Source: Lysinibacillus sp. PLM2
GTDB taxonomy: Bacteria > Bacillota > Bacilli > Bacillales_A > Planococcaceae
NCBI GenBank assembly: GCA_023168345.1
Contig: AP025689.1
Location: 556,001 to 620,000 of the forward strand
DNA: 64,000 bases
Direction: 5' to 3'
The notes under the pieces: model-generated
Seen by the model: only the letters and a program-made list of their open reading frames with translations
Told to the model about the DNA's origin: nothing
The model's database searches: none
Translations under genes and position numbers: made by a program
Shown: one piece after another, positions 15,903 through 24,572 of the stretch
How positions within the stretch are numbered: position 1 is the first letter of the stretch
How the letters are laid out: each line of letters starts with the position of its first letter

Positions 15903-17156
15903 GTGAGTTTGAAAAAAATATTAATCATTATAATGATGGTTTCCTTACTCCTAGCAAGTTGTGGAACTACCAGTACTTCAAACGACAGTCTGGAAATTTC
16001 AAGTGAAGTAGAATTTGGTGAAGAGGATTACCTAAATATCGTTTCTTCTAATAACGAATTAGGCTTTCAACTTTTAGCAGAAGCAAAAAGAGATGAACAA
16101 GGGAATATCTTTATTTCACCAACAAGTTTATTTATGGCTCTTGCTATGGTCTTTAACGGCGCGGACGGACCAACAAAAGAAGAAATTGCAAAGGTGATAA
16201 ATGCAAATGGACTTAATCCGGAAGATATAAATAAGGCCAATGCGTCATTGATGAACATATTAAGCGAAAATACAGAGCAAATCCAATTAAATATTGCAAA
16301 TTCCATTTGGTTAAATGATAGCTATCACTTCCAAGAAGAGTTTTCCTCTACTAGTGAAGATTATTTTAATGCAGAAATTAAAGAAATCAATATAGAGGAT
16401 GCCCAGTCACCAAAAATGATTAATGATTGGGTTAAGCAAGCAACAAATGGAAAAATAGGAGAGATTGTCGAAGAAGAATTAAATCCAGAGTTCGTGACAA
16501 TGCTCATCAACGCTATTTATTTTTACGGAGGTTGGACGTATCCCTTTGAGGCTTCAAAGACAAAAAAGTATGATTTCACTTTAGAAGACGGCTCTACAAA
16601 AGATGTGCCATTAATGGAATTGCATGAACACTTATTTTATATGGAGAATAACTTGTTCCAAGCTGTCTCTCTTCCTTATGGCCAAGATGAAAGTATGAGC
16701 ATGGAGGTTTTCTTGCCAAGGGAAGATGTAAGCTTAAAAGAATTTGAAGAAATGCTCACATTTGAAAATTGGCAGGAGTGGCGTGGAAATTTTGCTGAAA
16801 CGGAAGGCACCATTTTACTACCGAAATTCAAATTAGAATATGAAGTGGAACTAAAGGAAACATTAGAATCGTTAGGAATGCCATCAGCATTTAATGAGAA
16901 TGCGAATTTCTCAAAGATGATTCAGGAAGCACAAGAAATAGCGATTAGCAGTGTGAAGCAAAAAACATTTATTGATGTAAATGAAGAAGGAACAGAGGCT
17001 GCAGCAGTCACTTCTGTAGAAATGGAAACAGCAGCTATGCAACCAATGTACGATCCATTTCATATGGAAGTGAACCGTCCATTTTATCTATTCATTGTAG
17101 ATGAAAAAACGGACGTCATTTTATTTATGGGATCCATTAAAAATCCACAAGAGTAA
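15903..17156 (+). CDS. Serpin lipoprotein, copy 2
   Basis: The 417-residue paralog starts at GTG 15903 or the TTG two codons later; AGGTGGTGAG precedes both. The lipobox is LASC. The serpin core matches copy 1 closely (NIFISPTSLFMALAM, NSIWLN, LINAIYF), and the hinge EEGTEAAAVT (residues 361-370) predicts an inhibitory serpin. The reactive-centre loop differs: the P1 position falls at Ala377, with Met-rich flanks, versus Glu in copy 1. This suggests the duplicates target different proteases, which is inference from loop counting. Confidence 0.93.
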   Translation: MSLKKILIIIMMVSLLLASCGTTSTSNDSLEISSEVEFGEEDYLNIVSSNNELGFQLLAEAKRDEQGNIFISPTSLFMALAMVFNGADGPTKEEIAKVINANGLNPEDINKANASLMNILSENTEQIQLNIANSIWLNDSYHFQEEFSSTSEDYFNAEIKEINIEDAQSPKMINDWVKQATNGKIGEIVEEELNPEFVTMLINAIYFYGGWTYPFEASKTKKYDFTLEDGSTKDVPLMELHEHLFYMENNLFQAVSLPYGQDESMSMEVFLPREDVSLKEFEEMLTFENWQEWRGNFAETEGTILLPKFKLEYEVELKETLESLGMPSAFNENANFSKMIQEAQEIAISSVKQKTFIDVNEEGTEAAAVTSVEMETAAMQPMYDPFHMEVNRPFYLFIVDEKTDVILFMGSIKNPQE

Positions 17157-17372
17157 TCTATTATTGCGGTAGCTCTTGTAAACAGCCATAATGGAGTCTA
17201 GATAGATTTTCCAGGAGCATCTTTTATCATCGTTGAATGAATCGTAGGATTTATTTTCATACTGAATTCATCGACCAATTAAGGAAAATAAAATAATGTT
17301 GGAAAAACTGCATGAACTGTCTATCGATTGGTATAACAATAATATGTAACTTTTTAAAGTGAGGTAATTGCA

Positions 17373-17645
17373 ATGGAAGAAATTAAAGTCGGAGAAATAT
17401 TTACAATTGGCGATGAAGAAAATGAAGAGCATGAAGTTGAAGTGCTAGCGTCTATCAATATTGAAGGTACTCAATATGTAGCGGTAGGCTTTGTTGAAGA
17501 TCTACGAGAAGAAACAGAGGAAGACATCGATGTATTCTTCTTAAAAGTAGATGAAGAAGGCGATTTTGAAGCAATTGAAAGTGACGAAGAGTTTGATAAA
17601 GTCTCAGCAGCTTTTGATGAGGTTTTAGAGGATGAATCTAATTAA
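17373..17645 (+). CDS. DUF1292 family acidic protein
   Basis: The 90-residue protein is very acidic, with alternating beta segments: GEIFTIGDEENEEHEVEVLA, then TQYVAVGF and DIDVFFLKVDEEGDFEAI. This matches DUF1292 (YrzB-like) proteins of Firmicutes, whose role is unknown. GTGAGG precedes the ATG. A terminator follows. Confidence 0.87.
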   Translation: MEEIKVGEIFTIGDEENEEHEVEVLASINIEGTQYVAVGFVEDLREETEEDIDVFFLKVDEEGDFEAIESDEEFDKVSAAFDEVLEDESN

Positions 17646-17666
17646 AAAAATTGTTAAATGATCTAT

Positions 17667-17705
17667 AGAGCTGTCCCTTAAGAAATGAGGGCAGCTCTTT
17701 TTTTA
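17667..17705 (+). terminator. Intrinsic terminator after DUF1292 gene
   Basis: AGAGCTGTCCCT pairs with AGGGCAGCTCT and is followed by a long T-run. Confidence 0.88.
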
Positions 17706-17803
17706 AAAATAAATTGTTTTTGCTGTACTGAACATACATAGGACTTATTTAAAAGAGAGAAAGTAATTGTAACGATAAGTTCGACTGGGAAAGGTGATGG
17801 ACA

Positions 17804-18340
17804 ATGAAGACAGCTGTATTCTTGGATAGAGATGGTGTTATAAATGAGGTGCTAACAAATCGAGTGAAATTTGTGAATAAACCTCGTGATCTATATTTTT
17901 TACCTAGGGTTCCTGAAGCGATTAAGAAATTAAATGAGTACTTTGATTATATATTTGTTGTGACAAACCAAGGTGGAGTGGGTTTGGGCTTTATGCAGGA
18001 AAAGCAGCTCCAAAAAATTCATGAGCATATGATTACAGAACTAAAAAGAATGGGCGCAGTTGTTCATGATGTAGTTTATTGCCCTCATAAGCCAAAGGAG
18101 GGTTGCTCGTGCAGAAAGCCAAATGCAAAGTTAATCGAGGACTTGGCGAAAAAATATGATGTTGAGTTGGCTGAGTCCTATATGGTCGGTGATACGGATA
18201 CAGACATACTAGCTGGGAAAAAAGCAGGGACAAAAACAGTTTTTATTGGCGATCATGACGAACTTGCAGATGCAGTTTATCCTGATTTGTACAGTGCGAG
18301 TGAGTGGATTGTTAGGGAAGTGCAGAAGAGGGATAGGTAA
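17804..18340 (+). CDS. HAD-IIIA phosphatase, GmhB-like (D,D-heptose 1,7-bisphosphate phosphatase family)
   Basis: The 178-residue enzyme has the HAD nucleophile motif FLDRDGVIN at the N-terminus, VVTNQGGVG (motif II), the zinc-loop CPHKPKEGCSCRKP near residues 98-111, and motif IV GDTDTDILAGKKAG. The zinc loop and length are typical of GmhB and histidinol-phosphatase-type HAD-IIIA enzymes. No heptose or histidine genes are nearby, so the substrate is open. AAAGGTGATGG precedes the ATG. Confidence 0.87.
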   Translation: MKTAVFLDRDGVINEVLTNRVKFVNKPRDLYFLPRVPEAIKKLNEYFDYIFVVTNQGGVGLGFMQEKQLQKIHEHMITELKRMGAVVHDVVYCPHKPKEGCSCRKPNAKLIEDLAKKYDVELAESYMVGDTDTDILAGKKAGTKTVFIGDHDELADAVYPDLYSASEWIVREVQKRDR

Positions 18341-18521
18341 TAAAATGTATCTGAAGTTTTGAAAGCCTTCTTTTAATAGGTTTTAATGGTTGGAGTATTT
18401 TTCAGTTAAAAGGCCGGAGTCAGATGGTTATTAATTCCCCTCCAGAACCAATTTTGTTTCTTAATTTGTGTTAAAATAATTAACAAGCTTAAAGTCTTAA
18501 TAGTTTTCGGAGGTGATTAAT

Positions 18522-18695
18522 TTGTTTATCGGTATTTTGGCCCTTTTGACTATAGTGGTATGGTATATACAAATTAATGAATTAATTAAGCCCGAAGAAA
18601 AGAAAGACAATAGAAAAGTAATAATACTAACTGCCTTTGGGTGCATTTTAACAATAGTTTTAACCGTTAATCTTTTTCAAAACTTCATCGCTTAA
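18522..18695 (+). CDS. Small two-helix membrane protein (57 aa)
   Basis: TTG 18522 follows CGGAGGTGATTAAT; the in-frame GTG at 18513 lies within the ribosome site. Two membrane helices (about residues 2-18 and 33-54) flank the polar loop NELIKPEEKKDNRK. I do not recognise the family. It is alone, with a terminator downstream. Confidence 0.6.
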   Translation: MFIGILALLTIVVWYIQINELIKPEEKKDNRKVIILTAFGCILTIVLTVNLFQNFIA

Positions 18696-18730
18696 AAATA
18701 TTCACCACCACAATAAATTTAAAGATTTTA

Positions 18731-18784
18731 AAAAAGCAAAAAGCAAAAAGCAAAGGTGATATAAACTTCTTCTTTGCTTTTTAC
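18731..18784. terminator. Bidirectional terminator with short AAAAAGC repeats
   Basis: AAAAAGCAAAG pairs with CTTTGCTTTTT. The left arm is preceded by two more direct copies of AAAAAGC, so the stem can form in alternative registers. It separates convergent genes. Confidence 0.8.
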
Positions 18785-18813
18785 TAGTATTCCAATTTAT
18801 ATTAAACTAACTC

Positions 18814-19017
18814 TTATTGACCCTTTTTTCTACGAACAGTAATTGATTCTCCTGCAATTCCCCAATTATCCGTATGAATCTCATCAATTACTACTACAGT
18901 GGTGTTAGGATTTTTATCTAATACATCAACAAGCAATTGTGTAGCTCCTTCAATAAGTGCTGCTTTTTTTTCAGGTGTAACATTCTCATTTGTAATCTTA
19001 ATATTTACGTATGGCAT
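18814..19017 (-). CDS. 4-oxalocrotonate tautomerase family protein
   Basis: The 67-residue protein has the catalytic Pro directly after the initiator Met (MPYVNIKIT) and the family layout KKAALIEGATQLLVDVL, then VVVIDEIHTDNWGIAGESI. These small enzymes form hexamers and use Pro1 as a base for keto-enol tautomerisation. It follows a broken MFS gene on the same strand, 21 bp away, hinting at a former two-gene unit. Substrate is unknown. Confidence 0.9.
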   Translation of the reverse strand: MPYVNIKITNENVTPEKKAALIEGATQLLVDVLDKNPNTTVVVIDEIHTDNWGIAGESITVRRKKGQ

Positions 19018-19038
19018 ATTTTTTTCCTCTTTTCCTTT

Positions 19039-19281
19039 TTATTTTATAAACGAAGTTTCTAGATTGTTCTTTCTGTCAAATTGTATCCCACTAATAAGAA
19101 ACATCGCTCCAACAAATACTACGCTAGCTGCTCCTATTAGGGCGGCGTTATAACTATTAGTGAAAGACGTTAAAATTCCAGCAATTGTTGGCCCAATCAT
19201 TTTGCCAATTGGATAAATAGCCGTAAGATAACAAATGATTCGACGGCTATTTGTTGGACTCATTTGGCGAACGGATAGTAA
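19039..19281 (-). pseudogene. MFS transporter, C-terminal remnant
   Basis: Only the last about 80 residues remain: RQMSPTNSRRIICYLTAIY, then GKMIGPTIAGILTSF, two membrane helices and a basic tail. They resemble the end of YbfB/YjiJ-type major facilitator transporters. The frame is closed upstream by a TAG at 19282-19284, with no further transporter sequence before the next gene, so about four fifths of the gene has been deleted. Confidence 0.75.
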
Positions 19282-19464
19282 CTATGAAGTTTTACAATTT
19301 GAGAAGATACTCATTCAAGAGAAGTAATGATGACTATTCGTTATAACTAATTTTTGTAAACTATAAATAATATTAGAACCACATTTCTTTTAGGGCGTTA
19401 TAATTAGTAATTCAATTTATGGGAAGACTTAACAAAAAAGTTTTCTTAACAACGGGGTGAAGTT

Positions 19465-19602
19465 ATGAAATTCCTTGAGAGTAAAAGGTTCGGTAGTGCT
19501 TTTTTAACTATATGTTGGCTCCTGTTGATTTTTTATAGTCTCGTCTTTCTGTTCGTAGGTGTATTCTTATTTGCACTGTTTTTAAACGAATTTCAAAATT
19601 AG
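19465..19602 (+). CDS. Small single-helix membrane protein (45 aa)
   Basis: ATG 19465 follows GGGGTGAAG. The product has a basic start MKFLESKRFG and one long hydrophobic segment of about 30 residues ending FLNEFQN. Its stop lies 11 bp before the DUF4184 gene, whose ribosome site is adjacent, suggesting co-transcription. Function is unknown. Confidence 0.6.
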   Translation: MKFLESKRFGSAFLTICWLLLIFYSLVFLFVGVFLFALFLNEFQN

Positions 19603-19613
19603 GGGGGAAATAG

Positions 19614-20378
19614 ATGCCGTTGACTTTTGCTCACCCAGCAGCAGTTCTACCATTTTCAAGGAAGAGTAAATACATAAATTTTTTAGCGATGGTATTAGGC
19701 AGTATGGCTCCTGATTTTGAATATTTTTTAAGAGGTAAGCCATATGGTGAGATTGGTCATACATTTACAGGTTTTGTTATTTTTAATCTTCCAATTGTGA
19801 TTATTGTTTATTGGATTTATAAGACCTTTATACATAGAACGTTATTTAATCATTTGCCATCTTTTTTTCAAGATACATATGTCAACAAAACGAATCTTCC
19901 AAGGTTACTAAAAATAATCGTATTCATTTATTCCACATTAATCGGAATGCTAACCCATGTAGTTTGGGATTCCTTCACGCATGTAAGTGGTTTTATGGTA
20001 ACAAAAGTACCAATATTAAATTATTCAATTCATATTTTTAGTTTTCATATCCCTATTTTTAAATTTCTTCAACATGGCAGCACAATTGTTGGAATCATAA
20101 TAATTCTAGCATATATGTACTTTATGACAGCAAAATATAAACGTGATGTTAGTGGAAGTACAACATCCAAACAAAAACTGATATATTGGGGTCAAATCGC
20201 ATTATTAACTACTGTTTTATCTTCCGTATGGAACTTATTAAGTAATATGACGATTGAATCCTATGGTGTTATAGTGATAAGAATTATTGATTCAGCACTA
20301 ATTAGTTTGTTGATTGTTTCGTTGTATTTTAATTATTTGATGAAAGTTTATAAAAATTCCTTAGAGACTAAAATTTAA
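19614..20378 (+). CDS. DUF4184 family integral membrane protein
   Basis: The 254-residue protein begins MPLTFAHPAAVLPF and continues SMAPDFEYFLR and HTFTGF, the DUF4184 signature with conserved His and Asp residues. About six membrane helices follow, with GMLTHVVWDSFTH near residue 118. The His/Asp pattern resembles membrane metal-dependent hydrolases of the YdjM type, but the activity is unproven. AGGGGGGAAA precedes the ATG. Confidence 0.85.
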   Translation: MPLTFAHPAAVLPFSRKSKYINFLAMVLGSMAPDFEYFLRGKPYGEIGHTFTGFVIFNLPIVIIVYWIYKTFIHRTLFNHLPSFFQDTYVNKTNLPRLLKIIVFIYSTLIGMLTHVVWDSFTHVSGFMVTKVPILNYSIHIFSFHIPIFKFLQHGSTIVGIIIILAYMYFMTAKYKRDVSGSTTSKQKLIYWGQIALLTTVLSSVWNLLSNMTIESYGVIVIRIIDSALISLLIVSLYFNYLMKVYKNSLETKI

Positions 20379-20557
20379 AAAGCATCTTAAGTAAAGTTCG
20401 ATAACAATAAATGTTATATTTTAGTTAATTAAACAATTTATATCTTCAAGGGAAATAGTATAAACAGCTTGATATGGCAGAAAATAAGTTCATTCGTATG
20501 TAGTGAACTAAAAGGTAGCATGAAATTAAGTTATAAATTATAGAAAAGAGGTTTCGT

Positions 20558-22015
20558 ATGACAAATAATTTTGGTTGGAAGTTTGATAATAGTTACGTAC
20601 GTCTACCGGAATCTTTTTATACAAGGGTCAATCCTACGCCTGTTACAGCTCCTAAATTAGTTGTATTAAATAAAGCTTTAGCTGATTCCCTTGGATTAAA
20701 TGCTGGTGAGTTAAATAGTGGTGATGGTGTAGCGATGTTAGCTGGAAACAATATTCCAGATGGAGCAGAACCAATTGCGCAAAGTTATGCAGGACATCAA
20801 TTCGGTCATTTTACGATGCTAGGAGATGGTCGTGCAGTTTTACTTGGAGAGCATGTAACACCAGAGGGCGAACGATTTGATATTCAATTAAAAGGTGCAG
20901 GAAGAACTCCTTACTCAAGAGGTGGAGATGGTCGTGCAGCACTTGGCCCAATGTTGAGGGAATATATTATTAGTGAAGCAATGGATGCATTAGGCATTCC
21001 CACAACTCGAAGTTTAGCTGTCGTTTCAACAGGTGAAGAAATTATGCGTGAAAGGGATTTACCAGGTGCTATTCTTACAAGAGTAGCAGCAAGTCATCTA
21101 CGAGTCGGTACTTTCCAATATGCTGCAAAGTGGGGGACTTTTGAGGAGCTTCAAACACTCGCAGAATATGCGATTGTAAGGCATTATCCAGATATTGAAT
21201 ATGATGATACGAGATATGGAAATTTCCTTCATGCAGTAGTGGAACGCCAAGCAGAATTAATTGCAAAATGGATGTTAGTGGGCTTTATTCATGGTGTAAT
21301 GAATACAGACAATATGACGATTAGTGGTGAAACAATCGATTATGGTCCGTGTGCATTTATGGATACCTTCGATCGGAAAACAGTGTTTAGTTCTATAGAT
21401 ACTCACGGTCGATATGCTTATGGCAATCAACCGCAAATCGGGGTTTGGAATTTAGCGCGCTTTGCGGAATGTTTAATCCCACTTATTGATAAAGATGAAG
21501 AAAAATCTGTTGAGTTAGCACAAAGTATCCTTGAGGAGTTTTCAAAAATTTATAATGTAAAATGGCTATCAGGCATGCGTGCAAAACTAGGGTTATTTAA
21601 TGAAGAAGAACAAGATGAAGCCCTCATTTACGAACTACTAGATTTAATGGAAAAGCATCGTGCAGATTACACAAATACATTTCGTGCATTGACGATAAAC
21701 AAACTTGAAAACATGGCGCTATTTGTATCGAAAGAATTCCAAGAATGGAACGTTAAATGGGGAGCAAGGCTAAATCGTCAAAAACAATCAAAAGATGAAG
21801 TGCTAGAATTAATGAAAGTAAGCAACCCATCGGTTATTCCACGCAACCATCGTGTAGAGGAAGCTTTGGAAGCTGCTAGTAAAGGGGATCTTAGCGTTAT
21901 GGAGAAATTGCTAAATGTATTAGCAGATCCATATTCCTACACACCTGAGCAAGAAGACTACTGTTCTTTACCTGAACCAACAAATAAACCATATAGAACG
22001 TTTTGTGGAACATAA
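20558..22015 (+). CDS. selO: Protein adenylyltransferase SelO (YdiU family)
   Basis: The 485-residue protein is a complete SelO pseudokinase-fold enzyme. It has [42 protein letters not shown]-type [11 protein letters not shown] and the catalytic [19 protein letters not shown] region. It ends SCSEPxx-like: [18 protein letters not shown], with a C-terminal Cys. SelO transfers AMP to Ser, Thr or Tyr of target proteins, linked to redox homeostasis. AAAGAGG precedes the ATG. It is monocistronic with a hairpin after the stop. Confidence 0.94.
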   Translation: MTNNFGWKFDNSYVRLPESFYTRVNPTPVTAPKLVVLNKALADSLGLNAGELNSGDGVAMLAGNNIPDGAEPIAQSYAGHQFGHFTMLGDGRAVLLGEHVTPEGERFDIQLKGAGRTPYSRGGDGRAALGPMLREYIISEAMDALGIPTTRSLAVVSTGEEIMRERDLPGAILTRVAASHLRVGTFQYAAKWGTFEELQTLAEYAIVRHYPDIEYDDTRYGNFLHAVVERQAELIAKWMLVGFIHGVMNTDNMTISGETIDYGPCAFMDTFDRKTVFSSIDTHGRYAYGNQPQIGVWNLARFAECLIPLIDKDEEKSVELAQSILEEFSKIYNVKWLSGMRAKLGLFNEEEQDEALIYELLDLMEKHRADYTNTFRALTINKLENMALFVSKEFQEWNVKWGARLNRQKQSKDEVLELMKVSNPSVIPRNHRVEEALEAASKGDLSVMEKLLNVLADPYSYTPEQEDYCSLPEPTNKPYRTFCGT

Positions 22016-22019
22016 TAAA

Positions 22020-22052
22020 GAAAAAACGGAGGGTATTCTCTTCGTTTTTTTT
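22020..22052 (+). terminator. Intrinsic terminator after selO
   Basis: AAAAACG with CGTTTTT, including a GGAG/CTCT extension, is followed by a T-run. Confidence 0.7.
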
Positions 22053-22146
22053 AGCTTGTTTGAAAGCAGTGCTGGCTTTTACATATGTTTGTTCTTGGGC
22101 ATTACTGCTTTGTACAACATAAAGCTAAATACACACTAAAGATAAT

Positions 22147-22175
22147 TTGACTTAGATTATTGAATATGATAAATT
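22147..22175 (+). promoter_or_regulatory. Likely promoter of the ABC-F leader transcript
   Basis: TTGACT (22147-22152) and TAAATT (22170-22175), spaced 17 bp, lie 43 bp before the first leader peptide. The -10 is imperfect; a TATGAT at 22165 has poor spacing. Confidence 0.5.
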
Positions 22176-22217
22176 ATCCTCGTAATTTAATTCATATCTT
22201 AGGAGGATTATTAAAAA

Positions 22218-22259
22218 ATGACAGCTTCAATGAGACTTCGTTTCCCAACTTTAAACTAA
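22218..22259 (+). CDS. Macrolide-sensing leader peptide 1, ErmDL/MsrL-like (MTASMRLRFPTLN)
   Basis: AGGAGG at 22201 is followed by a 13-codon frame ending in TAA. The peptide is nearly identical to known ErmD-type leaders and starts like the MsrA leader MTASMRLK. The Arg-Leu-Arg element is the +X+ arrest motif at which macrolide-bound ribosomes stall. It heads a long leader with alternative hairpins, 360 bp before an ABC-F gene. Induction of the downstream gene by ribosome stalling is inferred from these precedents. Confidence 0.88.
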   Translation: MTASMRLRFPTLN

Positions 22260-22277
22260 TAACTGAATATAGTTTAA

Positions 22278-22328
22278 AGACTCTGTATATGTTGGCAGAG
22301 TAAACGGGAGTAGTCTGTCCTTTTTTAA
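22278..22328 (+). promoter_or_regulatory. Alternative hairpins after leader peptide 1
   Basis: ACTCTG (22280-22285) can pair with CAGAGT (22296-22301). Alternatively AGACT (22278-22282) can pair with AGTCT (22312-22316), which leads into a T-run. These are mutually exclusive and could convert stalling at the leader into antitermination. Confidence 0.5.
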
Positions 22329-22365
22329 TCATCTTCATTGTTTAAAAAGCACAAAGTCAATCTTG

Positions 22366-22396
22366 AGAAAGGTAAATGTAGTCTGCCTTTCTTTTA
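22366..22396 (+). terminator. Attenuator terminator in the ABC-F leader
   Basis: AGAAAGG (22366-22372) pairs with CCTTTCT (22386-22392), followed by TTT. The segment GTAGTCTGCCTTT repeats the earlier GTAGTCTGTCCTTT at 22310. Confidence 0.65.
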
Positions 22397-22463
22397 ATTT
22401 GACTAATATAGGCCTATTTAACATAAAAATTTAAGAACCCATAACAATTCCCTTTACTCGAAA

Positions 22464-22496
22464 TCACAGTTATACAGACTGTGGTTTTTTATTTTT
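22464..22496 (+). terminator. Second attenuator terminator in the ABC-F leader
   Basis: CACAGT (22465-22470) pairs with ACTGTG (22478-22483) and is followed by GTTTTTTATTTTT. It lies just before leader peptide 2. Confidence 0.75.
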
Positions 22497-22518
22497 ATAA
22501 AGTGAGGAGGTAAAAGTC

Positions 22519-22542
22519 ATGTATTTACCATTATTCTTTTAA
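22519..22542 (+). CDS. Leader peptide 2, MsrDL-like (MYLPLFF)
   Basis: GAGGAGG is followed by ATG and a seven-codon frame MYLPLFF-stop. It resembles the MsrD leader MYLIFM, on which macrolides stall the ribosome. Three consecutive hairpins follow and precede the ABC-F ribosome site, so translation of this peptide probably affects access to that site. Confidence 0.78.
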   Translation: MYLPLFF

Positions 22543-22544
22543 TG

Positions 22545-22610
22545 CGAGCTTGATTATATAACAAGCTCGTATCGATCCTTGCTATCGATACGAAATAATT
22601 ATTTCGGAGG
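22545..22610 (+). promoter_or_regulatory. Hairpins that can mask the ABC-F ribosome binding site
   Basis: Three stems lie in a row: CGAGCTTG/CAAGCTCG (22545-22569), GTATCGAT/ATCGATAC (22569-22591) and GAAATAATTATTTC (22592-22605), immediately followed by GGAGG (22606-22610). In addition TTGCTA at 22579-22584 can pair with TAGCAA at 22611-22616, burying the ribosome site. A stalled ribosome on leader 2 could shift this balance. Confidence 0.65.
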
Positions 22611-22618
22611 TAGCAATA

Positions 22619-24073
22619 ATGGAACAAACATGTTTTGAATTAGAAAATATTGAAGTGAATCATTTAGATAAAGAAATATTGAAAATTGATAGACTCTCAG
22701 TTCATCAATTTGATCGCATTGGGATTGTAGGAAAAAATGGTGCTGGAAAAAGTACCTTGTTAAAACTATTAGCAGGTAAGATGAAACCAACCAGTGGCGT
22801 TGTAAAAAGACATGTAGAAAGTGGCTATTTTGAACAGCTTGAACCGCCTACATCCTTTGAAGCGGATGCAGCATTTATAGGAAAGTTGTCCATCCCAAAG
22901 GATTCGGAAAAATTAAGTGGTGGCGAACAGACTAGACTAAAGCTTGCACAAACCTTTTCCCATTATTATGAGGCTTACTTATTTGATGAACCCACGACAC
23001 ATCTTGATCATGACGGGATTTCCTTTTTAATAGAAGAGTTAAGATATTATTATGGAGCTCTCGTCATCATCAGCCATGATCGTGAGCTGCTTGATGAACT
23101 AGTGACAACCATTTGGGAAGTTCGTGATGGTCAAGTACATGTCTATTCAGGGAATTATAGTGACTATCTTACACAAAAGCAATTAGAAAGAGAACAGCAA
23201 AATCTAGCGCACGAACAATATCTAAAAGAGAAAAGTAGACTTGAAAAAGCTGCACAAGAAAAAATGAAAAAGGCAGAGAAAATAGCCCAAGCAAACAACA
23301 TGTCGAAAAAAGAATCGAAAGCAAAAGCAAATCGCATGTTTGAAACGAAATCAAAATCATCTAGTCAAAAAGCTATTCACAAAGCTGCAAAAGCTATTGA
23401 ACAACGAGTGGAAAAACTTGAAGTCGTTGAGGCAGTAGAAGAGGAAAGGCAAATCGTATTTCGTCAATCGAAAGCTTTGGAATTACACAACAAGTTTCCC
23501 ATTATGGCGAACCGTCTTACACTCAAAATTGCGGATAAAATATTATTAGAAGAGGTCAGCTTTCAACTACCACTAGGTAAAAAAATTGCCATTACAGGAC
23601 CAAATGGAGGTGGGAAAAGTACCCTGCTTCAATATATAGTAAACAAGGGAGAAGGATTAACAATCTCGCCTAAAGCGAAAATTGGGTACTTTCATCAAAT
23701 GAGCTATCAATTCTCATCAGATGAAACGGTCTTTCAATTTATAAAAAACCGTTCTAATTACGATGATGGATTTTTAAGAAATGTCCTTCATTTAATGCAA
23801 TTTGAGGGTACAGACCTAATAAAAAATGTAAAATCCCTTAGTGGAGGAGAAGCTATTCGACTGTATTTATGCCAATTGTTTCTCGGAGAATATAATATTT
23901 TGATACTAGACGAACCAACAAATTTCTTAGATATTCATGCGATTGAAGCTTTAGAAAAATTTATTAAAGGTTATAAAGGTACAGTTATTTTTGTTTCCCA
24001 TGACAAAACATTTATTAAAAATGTAGCAGATTTAAAATTTTATATAAAAGAGAATAAATTAATACAGGTTTAG
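22619..24073 (+). CDS. ABC-F ribosomal protection protein (Msr/Vga/Vml-type antibiotic resistance)
   Basis: The 484-residue protein has two ATPase domains and no membrane segment. Domain 1 has Walker A GKNGAGKST (residue 41), signature LSGGEQTR and Walker B AYLFDEPTTHLDHD. A charged coiled-coil linker of about 80 residues (about 190-275) follows, with DDE-type domain 2: GPNGGGKST, LSGGEAIR and ILDEPTNFLD. ABC-F proteins of this size with short first domains displace macrolides, lincosamides, streptogramins or pleuromutilins from the ribosome. The leader region resembles those of erm and msr genes, which supports an inducible resistance role. The drug range cannot be read from sequence. Confidence 0.87.
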   Translation: MEQTCFELENIEVNHLDKEILKIDRLSVHQFDRIGIVGKNGAGKSTLLKLLAGKMKPTSGVVKRHVESGYFEQLEPPTSFEADAAFIGKLSIPKDSEKLSGGEQTRLKLAQTFSHYYEAYLFDEPTTHLDHDGISFLIEELRYYYGALVIISHDRELLDELVTTIWEVRDGQVHVYSGNYSDYLTQKQLEREQQNLAHEQYLKEKSRLEKAAQEKMKKAEKIAQANNMSKKESKAKANRMFETKSKSSSQKAIHKAAKAIEQRVEKLEVVEAVEEERQIVFRQSKALELHNKFPIMANRLTLKIADKILLEEVSFQLPLGKKIAITGPNGGGKSTLLQYIVNKGEGLTISPKAKIGYFHQMSYQFSSDETVFQFIKNRSNYDDGFLRNVLHLMQFEGTDLIKNVKSLSGGEAIRLYLCQLFLGEYNILILDEPTNFLDIHAIEALEKFIKGYKGTVIFVSHDKTFIKNVADLKFYIKENKLIQV

Positions 24074-24294
24074 TGTTAATACTAATACTTAATACATAAT
24101 TGTTTGTTATTATGTATTGGGTACTTTATAGTTTGATATCATTAAAATACCAAAACTAAGCATAACTAGATTCTTATCTACTAGATTAATTTGAATAAAA
24201 AGTAACACGTTAATAGATTTACTCTAATGTGAGATTATGGTACACTTAGTAACGAAAACAATATATTGTATTAGTTTTGTTAAGGTACTACTAT

Positions 24295-24440
24295 ATGTAG
24301 TTTAAAAGGGAAGTTTGGTGAGATTCCAACGCTGTCCCCGCAACTGTAAAGCTGACGAAGATTCAAATCCACTGTGTGACTTGTACATGGGAAGGGAATC
24401 GGAGATTGAAGCAAAGCCAGGAGACCTGCCTTATAAAACC
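24295..24440 (+). promoter_or_regulatory. Cobalamin (adenosylcobalamin) riboswitch
   Basis: The aptamer core is clear: AAAAGGGAAGTTTGGTGAGATTCC is followed by the B12-box-type stretch CGCTGTCCCCGCAACTGTAA, and the 3' part has GGGAAGG-AATCGG and AAGCCAGGAGACCTGCC. A terminator follows at 24506. It lies upstream of the nrdHIEF operon, so adenosylcobalamin should switch off this B12-independent ribonucleotide reductase. An open reading frame across it is not a gene. Confidence 0.95.
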
Positions 24441-24505
24441 GATCAATCATTTCTTCGGGGATTGAGGAATGGAGATGTTCCGTTTATCAATTTTCGAACG
24501 TTTCC

Positions 24506-24541
24506 AAAGCTATCTCTTTTTTCGAAGAGATAGCTTTTTTA
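24506..24541 (+). terminator. Expression-platform terminator of the cobalamin riboswitch
   Basis: AAAGCTATCTCTT pairs with AAGAGATAGCTTT and a T-run follows, 30 bp before the first nrd gene. Confidence 0.9.
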
Positions 24542-24572
24542 TTTGAATTTTATTAGAAAGAGGGAATTAGCA

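Noticed and set aside
17296-17349. 17-codon frame (MLEKLHELSIDWYNNNM) before the DUF1292 gene
   Set aside because: Weak ribosome site and no precedent; not supported as a leader peptide.
24315-24533. 72-codon frame upstream of nrdH
   Set aside because: It is entirely inside the cobalamin riboswitch and terminator.
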